Source of the DNA: Macrothele yani
Lineage: Eukaryota; Arthropoda; Arachnida; Araneae; Macrothelidae
Direction of reading: 5' to 3'
Assembly: GCA_039090855.1 (NCBI GenBank)
Contig: CM077011.1
Coordinates: 19,903,001 to 19,967,000, forward strand
Length of the DNA: 64,000 nt
Notes under the pieces: generated by a model
What the model was told of the DNA's origin: nothing
What the model saw: only the letters and a program-made list of their open reading frames with translations
Database searches by the model: none
Part shown: in pieces, positions 20,488 through 32,060 of the stretch
Layout of the letters: each line of letters starts with the position of its first letter
Numbering within the stretch: position 1 is the first letter of the stretch
Made by a program: the position numbers and the translations under genes

Positions 20488-21686
20488 AGTTAATGTGTTT
20501 TTTTTTTTTTTGTTTTTTTTGGATTATTTTGACTTTTACTGAAATTTTCTAATGAATACTTTATATAAAAATTTGCCATACAATCAAATTCCTTTCTAAT
20601 ATCAGAAACTTAAATCTAGTTGTGTCTTAGTATTTTGTGAGCTAAGTAATCACTTTGCATCTTCTGTAATTAGTTTTCTAATCATGCTCAGTTAAATTGC
20701 CTTGATTACTAATGAATGTAGTTATACACAGCCCTTGTGCTTAAGGATTTCCCGTTATTATCTTACGTTTCACGTTGGACATTTTTGTGCATACTTTGCT
20801 TTGTTGGCGAGTATAAATTTAAAATATAGCTGAAGCATCAATGTTATTTTGAAAATTCCTTCCCTAAATAAAATGTAACATTAATACTTGACTCCATGAT
20901 TATGTGTTTAAGAAATAACACTCCATTTGTTCCTTTGAAAAAGTTCCAAATATTTCACCTTCCCTTACCCTTAAATTTCCAATGTAAGCATTATTTCAAA
21001 AGAATTAAATATAAATAGTATTTTATGTATTGATTGTGTGGTATATGAAAGCATTTCAAGAGTAATGCCACATACCTATGTGTTTTTGAGTTTTATGGGG
21101 TTTTTTTAATTCTGTAATTTGCTTCAATAATTGAACAAAGTAGAAAAATATTTTTTTCTCAAAATTAGTGTAGTGCACTTATACTTTGTATAAAAGTTAA
21201 GTAGATATTAAACTTGCTCACATTTTCAGTGACAGTATTGATATTTCAGAATTTATATGTGATTCTAAGTTTCTGATTAGCTGCAGAGGACATAATTTCT
21301 AACATTCTGCATTCTGTTTGCCGAACCACGTAGGAAGCTGTTTGTTGTATGTTTCAGATAGAACAGACCAAAGGTTTTCACTATATTTTAAGTAAGAGCG
21401 TTTGGATCGTATCACCTGGAAAAAAAATCCCGTGGAAATGTTCTGGAAAAGTCCTGGAAATTTTATGATTGAAAAAGCGTATGAACCGTGATTAAACAGA
21501 AATGTGTTCGGCCCGAAATTACTCTGATTACGTGTGTTCATATTTTTGGAAAACAGTGCCTAAGATTTGTCTGTGCTCACCAAGGAGAAATGTTCTTATA
21601 GCAACCGATTTTACGGAAGCTATAGTAAAAGAATTCCTTTACGCCTTCATCTCAGAAGTTCCGACAACAAACCTGCTACATATATT
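20488..21686. other. No gene seen
   Basis: About 1.2 kb of AT-rich DNA with long T and A runs. No repeat or domain recognised. Confidence 0.6.
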
Positions 21687-23257
21687 CACTGGCGTGCAAA
21701 ACGTAAGGACGAGACGGTTTTTCGAATGTAACGTCTTGCAGAAGTGCTCCACATCGACTCAAATCATACCATAAGATCCCCAAAATGTAAGAATATGGGA
21801 CAAGTGACCAAAACCGTCCAAACAAGGAATCCAAAGGATACAAAGGCACTTTATTCAAAAGGTAGTTTCGAGCACAACTGGACAGAAGACAGAAACGTCC
21901 ATGTGACAGGCGGCTGCCAAGAAAACTCCTGTCTTTAGTAAGGGATATGATCACCCTTGACTGCGTTGCAGGAGTTTCAACATCTGCCGATGCTGAGGAC
22001 GAGGTTGTCAAGGAGTTGTTGAGGCATCGCGACCCATTCCTCTTGTAGCGCCAATCGCAGCTGCGGAATCGTTGCTGGCGGCTGATGACTTGCTGACAAG
22101 CGTCTCCCGAGAAGGTCCCACACGTGTTCGATTGGATTTAGGTCCGCGGAGCTTGCGGGCAAATCCATGCGTGAATATCTTCACTCTCCAACAGCTCTGC
22201 TACAGCCACTGTACGATGAGGTGTAGCGTTGTCGACCATGAAGAGGAACTCAGGACCCACAGCACCTCTAAACAGACGCACGTGAGGCTGGAGAACCTCG
22301 GTACAATAGCGGACATCAGTGACTGAACCTCCTTGGAAGACGTGGAGGTCAGTACGGCTACCAAGCATGATACAGCCCCAAACGAGAACTTCGCCACCTC
22401 CAAACCGGTCCCTTTCGATGATGTTGGAGGTGTGATTGCGTGTTTTCTGCTCTTTTCAGATGTGTATACGTCCAGAATCGCTCGTCAGACTAAATCGGCT
22501 CTCATCCGCAAAGAGAACTCTGTCCCATTGCTGATGTGTCCAGTTCTTGTGTTCCTGGCACAACAGAAAATGCCGTCTCCGATAAACAGGCGTTAATGGC
22601 ACACACCGCACTAATCGACCACCTTTGTGCAGCCTATAGACCACCTTTGTGCAGCCTCCTGGCCACCGTAAAATGCGATAACATACGTCCAGTTGTCTGT
22701 TGCATGTGCCTTGCGATTTCTCCCGCTGTCTGCCGTCTGTCTCTTCTCGCCTGTAGGACAATATACCGGTCGTCCGACGCCGTAGTTGCTCGTGGATGAA
22801 CACTGCTAAACTCTCGGACAGCTGTTCCTGTCGTTTGAAATGCTCTCCAAGCTCGTAAACCGATGCTGTGAGCGATCTCGAACTCCTCGGCCACACTAGT
22901 CACACTTCGAACTTCTTCCAACTTCCCAATGACGCGACCTCGGGTAAAATCATCCATATGTCGTCTACTGGATGGCTTATCGGCAATATCACACGGTGAG
23001 AGCAACTCGACGTCGTTCAAATCGATGTACGCTGTGCAAATAGCTTTCACCGAATTACTGAGCGTACACCGCCCGTGTGCTTTATACCCTTCCGACACCC
23101 CCCACTCCTCACCCACTACGTTATGCTGCATATATGCGCATGGCCTACCGTACCGGACCCTAGTCTATCTCCTGAGTGGTCTTTCGGTCCGTTCTGCCTG
23201 CTCGTTCCGCTGTTATGCTAATTTCTCCTCTTCGTCCTTAATGTTTGTACACCAGTG
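21687..23257 (-). mobile_element. Tc1-like transposon 1
   Basis: Inverted ends: CACTGGCGTGCAAAACGTAA at 21687 and, on the other strand, CACTGGTGTACAAACATTAA at 23257, both continuing GGACGA. Length (1.57 kb) and the single minus-strand transposase relic fit the Tc1 group. Confidence 0.85.
21977..22957 (-). pseudogene. Tc1-like transposase, frameshifted
   Basis: A DDE-type transposase relic. It starts MDDFTRGRVIGKLEE with helix-turn-helix sequence, then RATTASDDRYIVLQARRDR. Catalytic blocks: VLFADESRF (first Asp), FLFMVDNATPHRT (second Asp) and SSADLNPIEHVWDLL (final Glu region, DD34E type). Frames change near 22650 and 22450 and again near 22160. A small duplication of CACCTTTGTGCAGCCT at about 22620-22655 causes one of the shifts. 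All catalytic residues remain readable across frames, but no continuous protein is possible. Confidence 0.9.
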
Positions 23258-23570
23258 TATTAAGCGCTCTCTTCTAGTCCACCATGCTCTGCTTCAGTAC
23301 CCAAGTCATGAGAGGAAGTGAAAAGTCCTCCTGACACGGACATCCACTCGGTAGAAATAAGTGATTCAAACAACTTCCCTTTCCTTTCTTAAGTTCTACG
23401 TCAGCCCTTTTAGAGCGTATATCAGCCACGAAAGATTAATAGCAATACCCCTTCCCCCTCCCCGTAAATGACCATTTTGAATATAAAGCTAAGACGAAAG
23501 CAACGCTTTTTGATCCGCAGATTTACTCTTTTTAGCCGCTTTTGGCCCAATTCTTAGAAAGCCAATTTAC
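23257..23570. other. No gene seen
   Basis: Linker between two Tc1-like elements. Nothing recognised. Confidence 0.55.
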
Positions 23571-23789
23571 ACAGAAAAGCCAAAACAATTATGACCACCT
23601 GTCTAATATGATGTTGGTCCTCCACGTGCAGACAAAACAGCTGTTACCCGAGAAGAAATAGACGCTACGAGATATCTAAAGTTGTCGTGTAATATCTGGT
23701 ACCAAAACCTTACTCGCAGGTACTTTAACTCTTATAAATTATCGCCGCATATCGGATTTGCTGTTGCTAACACAAACCACAGATGCTAG

Positions 23790-24720
23790 ATTGGATTGAT
23801 GTCTGGGGAATTTGGGAACTAGGATAACACCTGTGAATCTTCCTTATGTTCCGTAAATCATTCTGGAATAATATGGGCAATGTGGCATTGCGCATTATGC
23901 TGACTAAAGCAGGCACTACTAGAGGGGGATACCGTTTCCATGAAAAGATGTACCTGGTATGCAATGATGTTTAGGTTGGTGGTAGACATCATAGTTTATA
24001 GCACAGGAATGATTGGGTCTAGCGTTTCCGAGCAGAACAATACCCAAAGAATCGCACTTTCTCCACCAGCTTGCTTTCGCCTAACGGTGCATCCTGGTGC
24101 CAACACTTCCCAGCTGAAAAGATGTACACATACCCGGCCGTCCACAGCAGCAGGAAACGAGATTCATCCGACCAGACGACCTTCTTCCAGTCATTCAAGT
24201 TCCAGCTTTGGTGCTCGCGTGCCAATTGTAGGTGTTTTCGACGGCGAACCGATGTTAGCATGGGCACTCTGTGAAGCCTGTGGCCACGCATCCCCATTAT
24301 CAGCAGGGTTCGATGTACTGTGCGTTGTGACGCATTACTCCCATCACCAGCATTCAAATCGCCGGAGAACTGCACCACAAGTATCCCTTCTGTTAGCTCC
24401 TACGATGCAGGATAGCCTTCACTGACCTCTAGCATTAAGGAACTGTGGTCGGCCCACATCTCACCGGTGGTTCGTGGTTTAACCCTCCTCGGATCTCTTT
24501 TTGAAGATACTGACGACAGCTCACCATACGCTGTTTTTTTCGGCCCACATCTTGCCAGCGGGTAGTGGTTAACCCTCCTCGGATCAGTTTTGAAGATATT
24601 TCCCACTACTCACCATGAACACCGCAAAAGTCTTGCAGTCGCGGAAATGCTCTGACCCAGTCGTCTAACCATTACAATTTGGCATTTTTCAAATTCGCTT
24701 AACTCTGCTGGGTTTCCCAT
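23790..24720 (-). pseudogene. Tc1-like transposase, heavily decayed
   Basis: N-terminus MGNPAELSEFEKCQIVMVRR with a helix-turn-helix region starts at ATG 24720. Further on, LREHQSWN-like and KKVVWSDESRFLLLW (first catalytic Asp) are readable at 24380-24020. Only scraps of the second and third catalytic blocks remain at 23770-23960. An internal duplication (24441-24610) and several frameshifts destroy the gene. Confidence 0.8.
24441..24612. repeat. Tandem duplication inside Tc1-like transposon 2
   Basis: Two copies, about 90 bp each, share CGGCCCACATCT, GGTTTAACCCTCCTCGGATC (or a close form) and TTTGAAGATA then CTCACCAT. Confidence 0.75.
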
Positions 24721-24953
24721 CTGAAGAACAAGAATAACACTGATTAAAAGAGCTTCGTATCAGGTTATTTATACCATTTCATGATCTTCATACATGCTAT
24801 CGTTTACTTGCAGTTACTTCGATTTGCATAAAGCCGCACTGGTCATTATATTTTGGTTCTTCAGTGTATTCGTTTGAGCTAATTTCAGCCCATTTTGCTG
24901 ATTCCGAGTTAGTTTATGAGTTAATCACGTGCGGTTCTTAGCCCGGTGATTAA

Positions 24954-25221
24954 CCCTTTAACGACGATGATTCTGAAATCTGGTATAACTCAAAATACCA
25001 AAACGCCCGAAACTGCCTGTTATTTCACTTCTTTGTTTAGCAAAAACAAATGTTCCTAAAAGGTTTGTCGACATGACTAGTATCCGTCAACAACTCTCGT
25101 AGCTCCTGCAAATTTAAAGAACAGGTAAGGGTAGGAAATTTGACACAATCTAGACAGGCATTTCGGGAAGTTATGGTCGTTTGTATGTACGGGCGTTTTG
25201 GGCGTTATGGTCGTTAAAGGG
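24954..25221. mobile_element. piggyBac-type MITE, 268 bp
   Basis: Perfect 12-bp inverted ends CCCTTTAACGAC and GTCGTTAAAGGG, flanked by TTAA (24950-24953) and TTAC (25222-25225). CCC ends plus a TTAA target are the piggyBac signature. Near its 3' end, GTTATGGTCGTT occurs twice exactly 34 bp apart (25170 and 25204). A relative at 53417 has expanded a 34-bp unit at the equivalent place. Confidence 0.85.
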
Positions 25222-26970
25222 TTACAGTAATTAAATAGATGAATGAGATCTTACCAAACTGGTTTGATTACTTTTAGTCAGATCGTGTGCTTATGTTTCT
25301 TCATAACCGCGTTTTGTTTACAATCTTCGCTGGTATCCAAATGCAGGGATTCAAGGAGTTTTAGAGAGTTCTGAGCATAAATGTTTTATTAGCTTCTGTG
25401 TCAATGCTCTTTTGCTGGCTTCCGCCTTTCTACGACTCTCCTTAAAAGAAAAAAAAGTGCCTCTAAGAGTTTGGAAACAGAGAAAAACGAAGAAGAGGAT
25501 CCGAAAAGAACTAAGTGAGGCTGAGATTTTGAACGGCATTTCCATTCGCCCCGAATCCTTCGATGTTGCTGCGCTTCGAAACAACAGAAATAACTTCTGC
25601 GGGAGCACTTTTCATTTTATTTGTTTCTTAGAGGTTGTAGTCCACCCTCGTTCCCCCCACGTCACTTTGAAAACAGAGCTATGGTAAAATCATGTACGCG
25701 GTTAAAAGTGGATTTTTTGAAGCCTGGCATCGCGGAATTTGCATTCCTCTGACATTCTGTCTCAGTCTATTGATTAAGAGACAGTTTTTTTTCTTCTTTC
25801 CTTCCGCTTCGTACTCGGAAAAGAAGCAAAGTTCGTGTAAAGTTAAAGGATTTTTTTTTCATCTGTTTTTTTTTTTCCTTCCTTGAAAGTTGCTGCACTT
25901 GTCAAATCCTGAATATTCAGACGCAGACAGAAAGATGTTTTTTCAACAAAACCAAAAAGAAAAAAAAAACGGCTTCCGTTGAGTAAGACGCGAGAGTAAA
26001 GAACAGAATTCTAATAAATATGCAATAGCTGTTACACGGATTAAAGCAAGGAAAAATTTCTCGAAAATTTTAATTGCGTAGGTGCGAAAAACTGATCTGA
26101 TGAACACACGAATGAGGAGTCCATCGCATCCCCTTAGGAAATGTATTTCGCGTTCAAAAGAAAATTTTCTGGATATGCAGCTTTCTGTGTTTACTTTTAA
26201 TTATGGCATTGTTGGAATAACAGCTTCTGAAAAGAAAACATTAATAAAAGAACTTGAATTACAAAATTTGCTTTTCATTTGACGATGTGATTTGCTGATC
26301 AAACTTAGGAATCGGATATAAATTATTTCCTTTGCATAGATTGCAAATAAATGTTCTTGAAATTTTGGACATTCATTTAAGGAATATTTGTAAGCTGAAG
26401 GGTTCGAACAGAAGTAAAAGTATATTTCATAACTGGCACTTTTGATCATTTTCCCTACGCATAACTTGCCTATAATTTTTCCTTTTCATTTAGCTTACAT
26501 TGTAACGTCTGTTTTCCCAGAAGTCAGCTTTAGGAAATGTTTTTGTGCCATTCTAAGATGTATTCTTTAGTCTTTTTTGCTAAAAACGATGCTCTGGACA
26601 TTTTATCTTACCGTTGAGATTTTCCTCTTCAAGCACTTTTTTACTCAGAGTTAGTTTTTCATGCTGATTTTCCCCAAACAAATAGGCGTGTTTCTTTTAG
26701 ATTTCTTCCTAACGCATATCTTATACGTAGGAACCATTTTCTCTGATGTATACACTTTTCTGGATACGTCTTTTCCTCTGAAACTCCTCTTTTCGTCCTC
26801 GTTTAGCTCTTTTCATGAGGTTATCTTCGTTTGCTTCACAACTAGTTTTCAATAAATGTGATGTAATAAAAACATTCTTTCACCGAAGAGTCAAATTAAA
26901 AAAAGAAATGGGTATTTGAATGATAAATGACTGAGAAAGCCGTCCCGGTTGACAAGTGGACAGAGGAGGG
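25222..26970. other. No gene seen
   Basis: 1.7 kb of AT-rich DNA with frames up to 91 codons and no recognised domain or repeat. Confidence 0.6.
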
Positions 26971-26974
26971 AGTA

Positions 26975-28382
26975 CTAGATTGCCAACCAAAATGCGACAT
27001 CAAGAAGGACACGAGATACCAAAGCCAGATTTACTAGACGCATAACAACAGATACAAAGATGAAACGATTGAGATTACAGGCCCGTGCGACTTGTGGAAC
27101 ACACAGACATCGATAGTTCGTGTGGCCCCCATGGCTGGCAATAACGGCCACTACATGCCGCGGCAACGAACGAAAGAAGCTTTGGATGTGGGCTTTGGGT
27201 ATGTCGGTCCAGGCTGCTTCCACACGTTGCCACAGTTCATCAGGCGTAGCAGCGTTTGGTGCTTGCCGGGCCACTCGGTTGCCGATCAGCGACCAGACGT
27301 ATTCGATGGGCAACATATCGGGAGAACAGGCGGGTCACGGCAGCAGTGACACCTGGTGGGCCGTGAAGAATTGTTGCACGATGCGTGCCACGTGCGGGCG
27401 TGCATTGTCCTGTTGAGACGTGGCCGCTGGCAGGTCCTGAAGGTAAGGTAGGACTACATGCTCCAAAACGTCGGAGATGTAGTGGTGGCTGTTGAGTGTA
27501 CCGGCGATGCATACCAGAGGAGTGCGGGTGTCATATCCAATTACGCCCAGAACCATAACTCCAGGTGACGGACCGATATGGCGATGCATAATGCAGGTGT
27601 CATACAGTCTGTCGCCGCGGTGCCGCCACACTTGGATCCGACCATCGTGGTGTTGCAGTCAGAAGCGGGATTCGTCGGAGAAGACAATGGCGTGCCATTC
27701 CGTAGTCCAGGTGCGACATTCAACGTCCCACTGCCGCCGCACTCGCTGGTGGTGTAACGTCAATGGTAATCGGAGCAATGGGCGCCGCGTGACAAGTCCC
27801 CGCTCCTGCAGACGACGTCGAACGGTACGTGCTGACACAGGTTATTGCGCAACACACCTTAATTCCTGCTCTAACGTTCGTGATGTAGCGGTGCGAGCCC
27901 TCAATGCTTGCCGCACAACATGCCGGTCCTCTCGTTCGGTTGTGTGCTGCGGATGCGGCCATCGCTCACGTCGGTCCGTCCGTCCCTCCTGCACCCACCG
28001 AATCCATACTCGCCTCACTGTGGCTGGATGTCGTCCCACACGGGTGCCGATGTCTCGGTAGGATAAACAGCTGTCGCGATAAGCTACTATTCGTCCTCTG
28101 TCGATCTCCGAAACGTGCTGGAATGACTGCCGTATTCTGCTACGAGGCATCACGAAGCTTCCCAAGCACAGGTCTGGCAGCACAACACATTTCCACTACT
28201 TACACCTCGCCTTCTGTGCACCCTTTTTATAGTGCTTCTCGATGGCGTGCCGGACGCACATGATTTGCATATGTCCTGCAATGCTAATCGTTTGCATGTC
28301 CTCTCGCGGGCGACGCATACTGCGAATTTCAGGCCAATCGGATGTTTCTTTCTTGATGTTGCATTTTGTGTGGCCAGCAGTG
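26975..28382 (-). mobile_element. Tc1-like transposon 3
   Basis: Ends share CAAAATGCRACATCAAGAA. The left copy is at about 26989, and the right is on the opposite strand at about 28368. TA dinucleotides flank it at 26973-26974 and 28383-28384. Length 1.4 kb. Confidence 0.8.
27100..28147 (-). pseudogene. Tc1-like transposase, frameshifted
   Basis: Starts MPRSRIRQSFQHVSEIDRG with the DRGRIVAYRDSCLSYRDIG helix-turn-helix region. Later blocks: a FSDESRF-like block near 27680, IGPSPGVMVLG, then QQDNARPHVARIV (second Asp) and LPIEYVWSLI (final Glu). At the final block the usual SPDLSPIE is reduced, with LP replacing SP upstream of IE. At least three frameshifts. This lineage of Tc1 proteins is very widespread in arthropods. 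Confidence 0.9.
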
Positions 28383-28384
28383 TA

Positions 28385-29000
28385 CATTGGTGGTATTCTT
28401 TGTCCTTCGAAGTTGGTTGGATCCCTTGACTGTCACTAGCAACCTTAAATAGAGTCGGAAGACGCCTTTGGTGCTTTTGGGGGGTCATTTAACTCATAAA
28501 CTCGTTCCCTCACCTCCTAAAAATCGTACCAAACTTGCACTTTTTCTCAGAGGACAGTTTTTTGGTATTATAATTTTTTCATTTAGCCCATCATGCTGAT
28601 ATATATGTTTCCAAACTAAGCGGTTATTTCGCATTTTGTCTTTCTGTGCTTCCCGTATATTTTATTTAAAAAAGTATTTGTTTCGGGGTTTCTTCCCATC
28701 CAGTCTCTTAGCCATCTCTCGCTATTTTACTCATCTATACGATCTCGATATTTTATAATACATAAACTTGAATTTTAGGGGCACACGGCTTTCCAGTTTT
28801 TATTCTTGGTGGAACTTTTAGCTCAACAAATTGACCTATAGGATTTGTTTTCAGATGACAAGCCTTATTGATAGTCCATCTTCGTTTTCTTAATCCGAAT
28901 TTTCTACATGAATTAACATTATGGACATGTATTGTCTCCTCAAAACTAGGTAGATGTTTTTCCTGGAAAATTCACTCTCTCTCTCTCACAGCCATTTTGT
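28385..29000. other. No gene seen
   Basis: AT-rich. Ends in a short (CT)n run before family B. Confidence 0.55.
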
Positions 29001-29001
29001 T

Positions 29002-29665
29002 TACGCTTTCCAACCGTAGGTTGAAGAATGGTATATGCCCGAGCTTTGTCCGTCTGTCTGCCCGCCCGTCTGAGGACGAACCCTATTGAAAATGGGTGAA
29101 ATGGGGTAAAAAGTCTGGGCATAGGAGCGGGATCCATTTTATTGCCCTAATGTGTCATAACTTACGTAAACATGCTTCGATTGCGACAAAACTTCAACAT
29201 GTTGTTTCGGAGGTTTACTGAACCGGTTCTATTGAACATAATCGAAATGGGGTCAAAGATCAGGGCACAGGAGCGAGATTTATTCCACAGCTATTATCCT
29301 CATAACTTGACTGAAAATGCTTCGATTGCGACAGAACTTCAGCATGTTGTTCAAGAGGTATACTGAACTAATCCTGTTTAATATCTTCAAAATGGGGTCA
29401 AAGGTCAGGGCACAGGAGCCAGATTTATTCCACAGCCATTATTCTCATAACTTGACCAAAAATGATTCTACTGCGACAAAACTTTAGTATGTTGTTCCGG
29501 AGGTAAACTGAACCGGTTCTGTTTATTATCATCGAAATGGGGTCAAAGGTCAAGACACAGGAGTGAGGTTTATTCCACAGACATTATCCTCATAACCTCA
29601 GTAATGATTTCTGGTATGTTGAAAAGCTTATCATAATCAATGCATTGCATGATTTTACTAACTTG
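29002..29665 (+). repeat. Tandem family B, copy B1
   Basis: Leader TACGCTTTCCAACCGTAGG with a hairpin partner GGTTGAAGAA, then GTCCGTCTGTC. About four monomers of 145 bp follow, each with GGGGTCAAAGGTCA or a variant (29249, 29394, 29539). It ends CTGGTATGTTG, AATCAATGCATTGCATGATT and ACTAACTTG. The same two ends bound the copies at 41592 and 51495. No coding content. Confidence 0.85.
29540..29552 (+). promoter_or_regulatory. DR1 nuclear-receptor-like motif (one of eight exact copies)
   Basis: GGGTCAAAGGTCA, two RGGTCA half sites one base apart, as bound by RXR or HNF4-type receptors. Exact copies in this window start at 29395, 29540, 32395, 40655, 40801, 41884, 51651 and 51943, all in family B monomers at about 145-bp spacing where adjacent. 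Binding is not shown. Confidence 0.35.
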
Positions 29666-29945
29666 TTTTCGTCTCACCGCTCATCTTCTCCACTCGCTTA
29701 TTTAGAAAATCAGCTTTCAGAAAAAAAAAAAAAAAGCCTTATCTCTTTTGATACATATGATTGGGCAAGTCGGCTTTCGCCACTGATATTTCTTCCGTTT
29801 CCTGAGCATTTCGAAAAACACCTGTACGTGCAATATTTCCTCATCTTCAACCGATGTTCATGAGTATGTTTGAGGAACTTTTCAGTTAGTTACTACCAGA
29901 TATTGCTCAATTAGAAAACGTTATGCATGTAACCTTATGCTAGCA
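29666..29945. other. No gene seen
   Basis: Linker between family B copy B1 and a mariner relic. Confidence 0.55.
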
Positions 29946-30459
29946 GGTGTGTTCAAAAGTTGTACGTGTTTTTTTTGTAGAGGATACATAAATATATTTT
30001 TAAATAAATGACGCATTTATTCTGTTACACGACTGCCAGTACTATCTATGACCTCTTGCCATCTTTCTTGTAGTAATTCGATTCTTCTCCTGTAGAGCTC
30101 CTTCGTTTTGGAGTCCAAAAAAGCTTCTAATGCAGTTTTCCCATCGAAATAGTTTTGAAGAGATCGTAAAAAGGTGGTAGGCCGTAGGTACAAAGTATGT
30201 GGAATACGGGATTGTAGTAACACTTCCAACTCAATATCGAGTAATTTTCTCAGAGTTGCTAAAGCTGTATGGGGTCTTGCGTTGTCGTGTTGCTAGGTAA
30301 CGCTTTTGCTATTAGCCATTTCTACACGCTTAGATTTCGATTTTTCATTCAGCTTTTCGAACTGTTGGCAATGCAGGTCAACACTTATCAACTCCCTGTG
30401 GATTTCACTCTTGTTATCTACCACCAAAGTTCGACCAGGGTGTACCAGATGACCTATTC

Positions 30460-31500
30460 CAAGGGTGGCAAGCCCTAGGTCCGCCAGAACATTTTGAATG
30501 CCCCCGCCCCACAGTAGCCCAAGCATTAATTTTGTTTTTCTAATTTAACTCTTACTGACTGTAATAATTATTTTTATTTTATTATAAATTAAAGTTGAAA
30601 TTGTTTTGTAACAATTTAGAGCAGGGCAAACATGAACATTTCCCAATAATTCAACAGATCTTCAGTAAGTACAATAATTTTATCGTGGATCATTTAAAAT
30701 GCAAATCAGCTGTTACATCTTTGTATGAGTCATTCTTAACTCAATTTTTTGCTTTTGAATCTGGAAAGAATAACATACTTATTCATAAATACATTCTGCA
30801 TTTCAGAGTCTGATGCACATAAATATTCCCCATCAATGCAAAATCGAAATATTAGAAACCCAAAGCCACTCAGGACCTAGTGTTAAGTTTAGAGAACAAT
30901 GCGAATCTCCCATTGCTCCTAATTTGATTGAGTTCTGGAAATGCATATCTAAAGAACAGTTTCCAGACCTTCATGACCTTTGCTCTGAGGTTCATTTGCA
31001 CATTCGGATACACATACATTTGTTAAAAATCATTTTCATTTTTGAAGTTGTAAAAAGTAAATTTCGTTCAACTATCACAGATGCACACTTTGGTGATATG
31101 CTTCTTTTTACGTACATCGAGAATTACACCAAACATTGATAAATTGTTACGTGAAAAGCAGGTTCAAAATCAAATTAGTGTTGTAGGTGAGTGAATTTCC
31201 TAGGAACTTTAATTTTTTAGTTAATTTTGTCTCTTTAATTTCTAGTAAAAATGAAAGTTTTATTATAACAATTCCGTTTATTTTTTGCATAGTAATAATT
31301 TTTATATTATGTAAATAATTTAGAAAAATGACTGTTTAAAAATGTAGGCCTGTATGGGTTTCAATGCTTTACAAAAAACATGTAAAATTACCTCATTTTT
31401 AGCTGATAATAGTTGTCAATATTTAAGTTAGTTACGGTGGCCCTTCAAATGATTTCTAAGAATTTACTGGCCCAATTTAAAAAAAGGTTGGTCACTACTG
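30460..31500 (+). mobile_element. hAT element, internally deleted, inside the mariner
   Basis: Ends are imperfect inverted repeats: CAAGGGTGGCAAGCC at 30460 and, on the minus strand from 31500, CAGTAGTGACCAACC. Flanks ACCTATTC (30452-30459) and ACGTATTC (31501-31508) are an 8-bp duplication with one mismatch, as expected for hAT. It contains the C-terminal part of a transposase only. Confidence 0.8.
30595..31139 (+). pseudogene. hAT transposase, C-terminal fragment
   Basis: Two successive frames (30595-30813 and 30813-31139), separated by one stop or shift. The second contains LIEFWKCISKEQFPDLHDL, then KSKFRSTITDAHFGDMLLF. This is the dimerisation region of hAT transposases, normally FP.L..LA....S...CE..FS...IKSK.RS.LTD.HL. 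The CESxFS core is degraded. The DDE catalytic part is missing. The closest lineages by eye are the BED/ZBED-like vertebrate and arthropod hATs. Confidence 0.8.
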
Positions 31501-32060
31501 ACGTATTCCGAAGAAATCGGTCTGACAGAATGATTGAATCATTCTGTCGATTGATTTCTAGAATTCCCTAGATATTGCACCTTTCTCAGATGCAGTCCTC
31601 CTCTTTAACTCGATGGAACAGGCTCTTCAACTCACCATACCGTCCTTTGACGCTTTCCATTTCTGTAAAGAACCCACTTTTCTTCACTAGAACTTGTCAT
31701 TCCAAGAGAGCATCATTGCTGTGATGAGCGAGCAAAGAAAGACAGGTGTTCATTCTGTCCGATCAATTTCTTCCGGATAGGTCATGTGGCATCCCTGGTC
31801 GAACTTTGTGGTAAACCCAAGCGCATGCATTCATGTTTGTACTGTTTTTGTGTACACATAACGTTTCTGATAATCATTCAATGTTTAGATGTTGGTCATT
31901 TAATATGGCTTGGTTGAGATCCCCTTCAGAAAATTCTGATGGACGTCCAGAACGTGACTGATCTCTGCAGCTTCTAAATCCTTCACGGAATTTCCGGAAC
32001 CAACGGCGACATATGCTGTCCTCGTCATACACCTCACAAATGTTGCGACAGCTTCAGCTG

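Larger units (their letters stand above)
23570..24867 (-). mobile_element. Tc1-like transposon 2
   Basis: Left end ACAGAAAAGCCAAAACAATT then ATGACCA. The right end reads, on the minus strand, ACTGAAGAACCAAAATATAA then TGACCA. Length is about 1.3 kb, with a minus-strand transposase relic inside. Confidence 0.8.
30017..32050 (-). pseudogene. mariner transposase in two pieces
   Basis: Read 5' to 3' on the minus strand. Around 32050-31870 a helix-turn-helix region is recognisable (CRNICEVYDEDSICRRW, then SGRPSEFSEGDLNQAIL). Around 31700 SSEEKWVLYRNGKRQRTVW corresponds to the usual GDEKW block, with the catalytic Asp replaced by Glu. After the hAT insertion the C-terminal half continues with LHCQQFEKLNEK, then FLRSLQNYFDG and RRRIELLQERWQEVIDSTG at 30017-30229. 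Stops and frameshifts are numerous, and the middle catalytic block is largely deleted. Confidence 0.85.
29946..32055 (-). mobile_element. mariner element, split by a hAT insertion
   Basis: A left-end TIR-like AGGTGTGTTCAAAAGTTGTA lies at about 29946. Transposase relics on the minus strand follow at 30017-30459 and 31501-32050. The right end is lost where family B copy B2 begins. A 1041-bp hAT fragment with an 8-bp duplication sits in the middle. Confidence 0.8.

Noticed and set aside
29627..29665. Helitron 3' end (hairpin then CTAA)
   Set aside because: All copies continue with CTT after ACTAA, spacing is wrong, and no TC start is seen at the other end.
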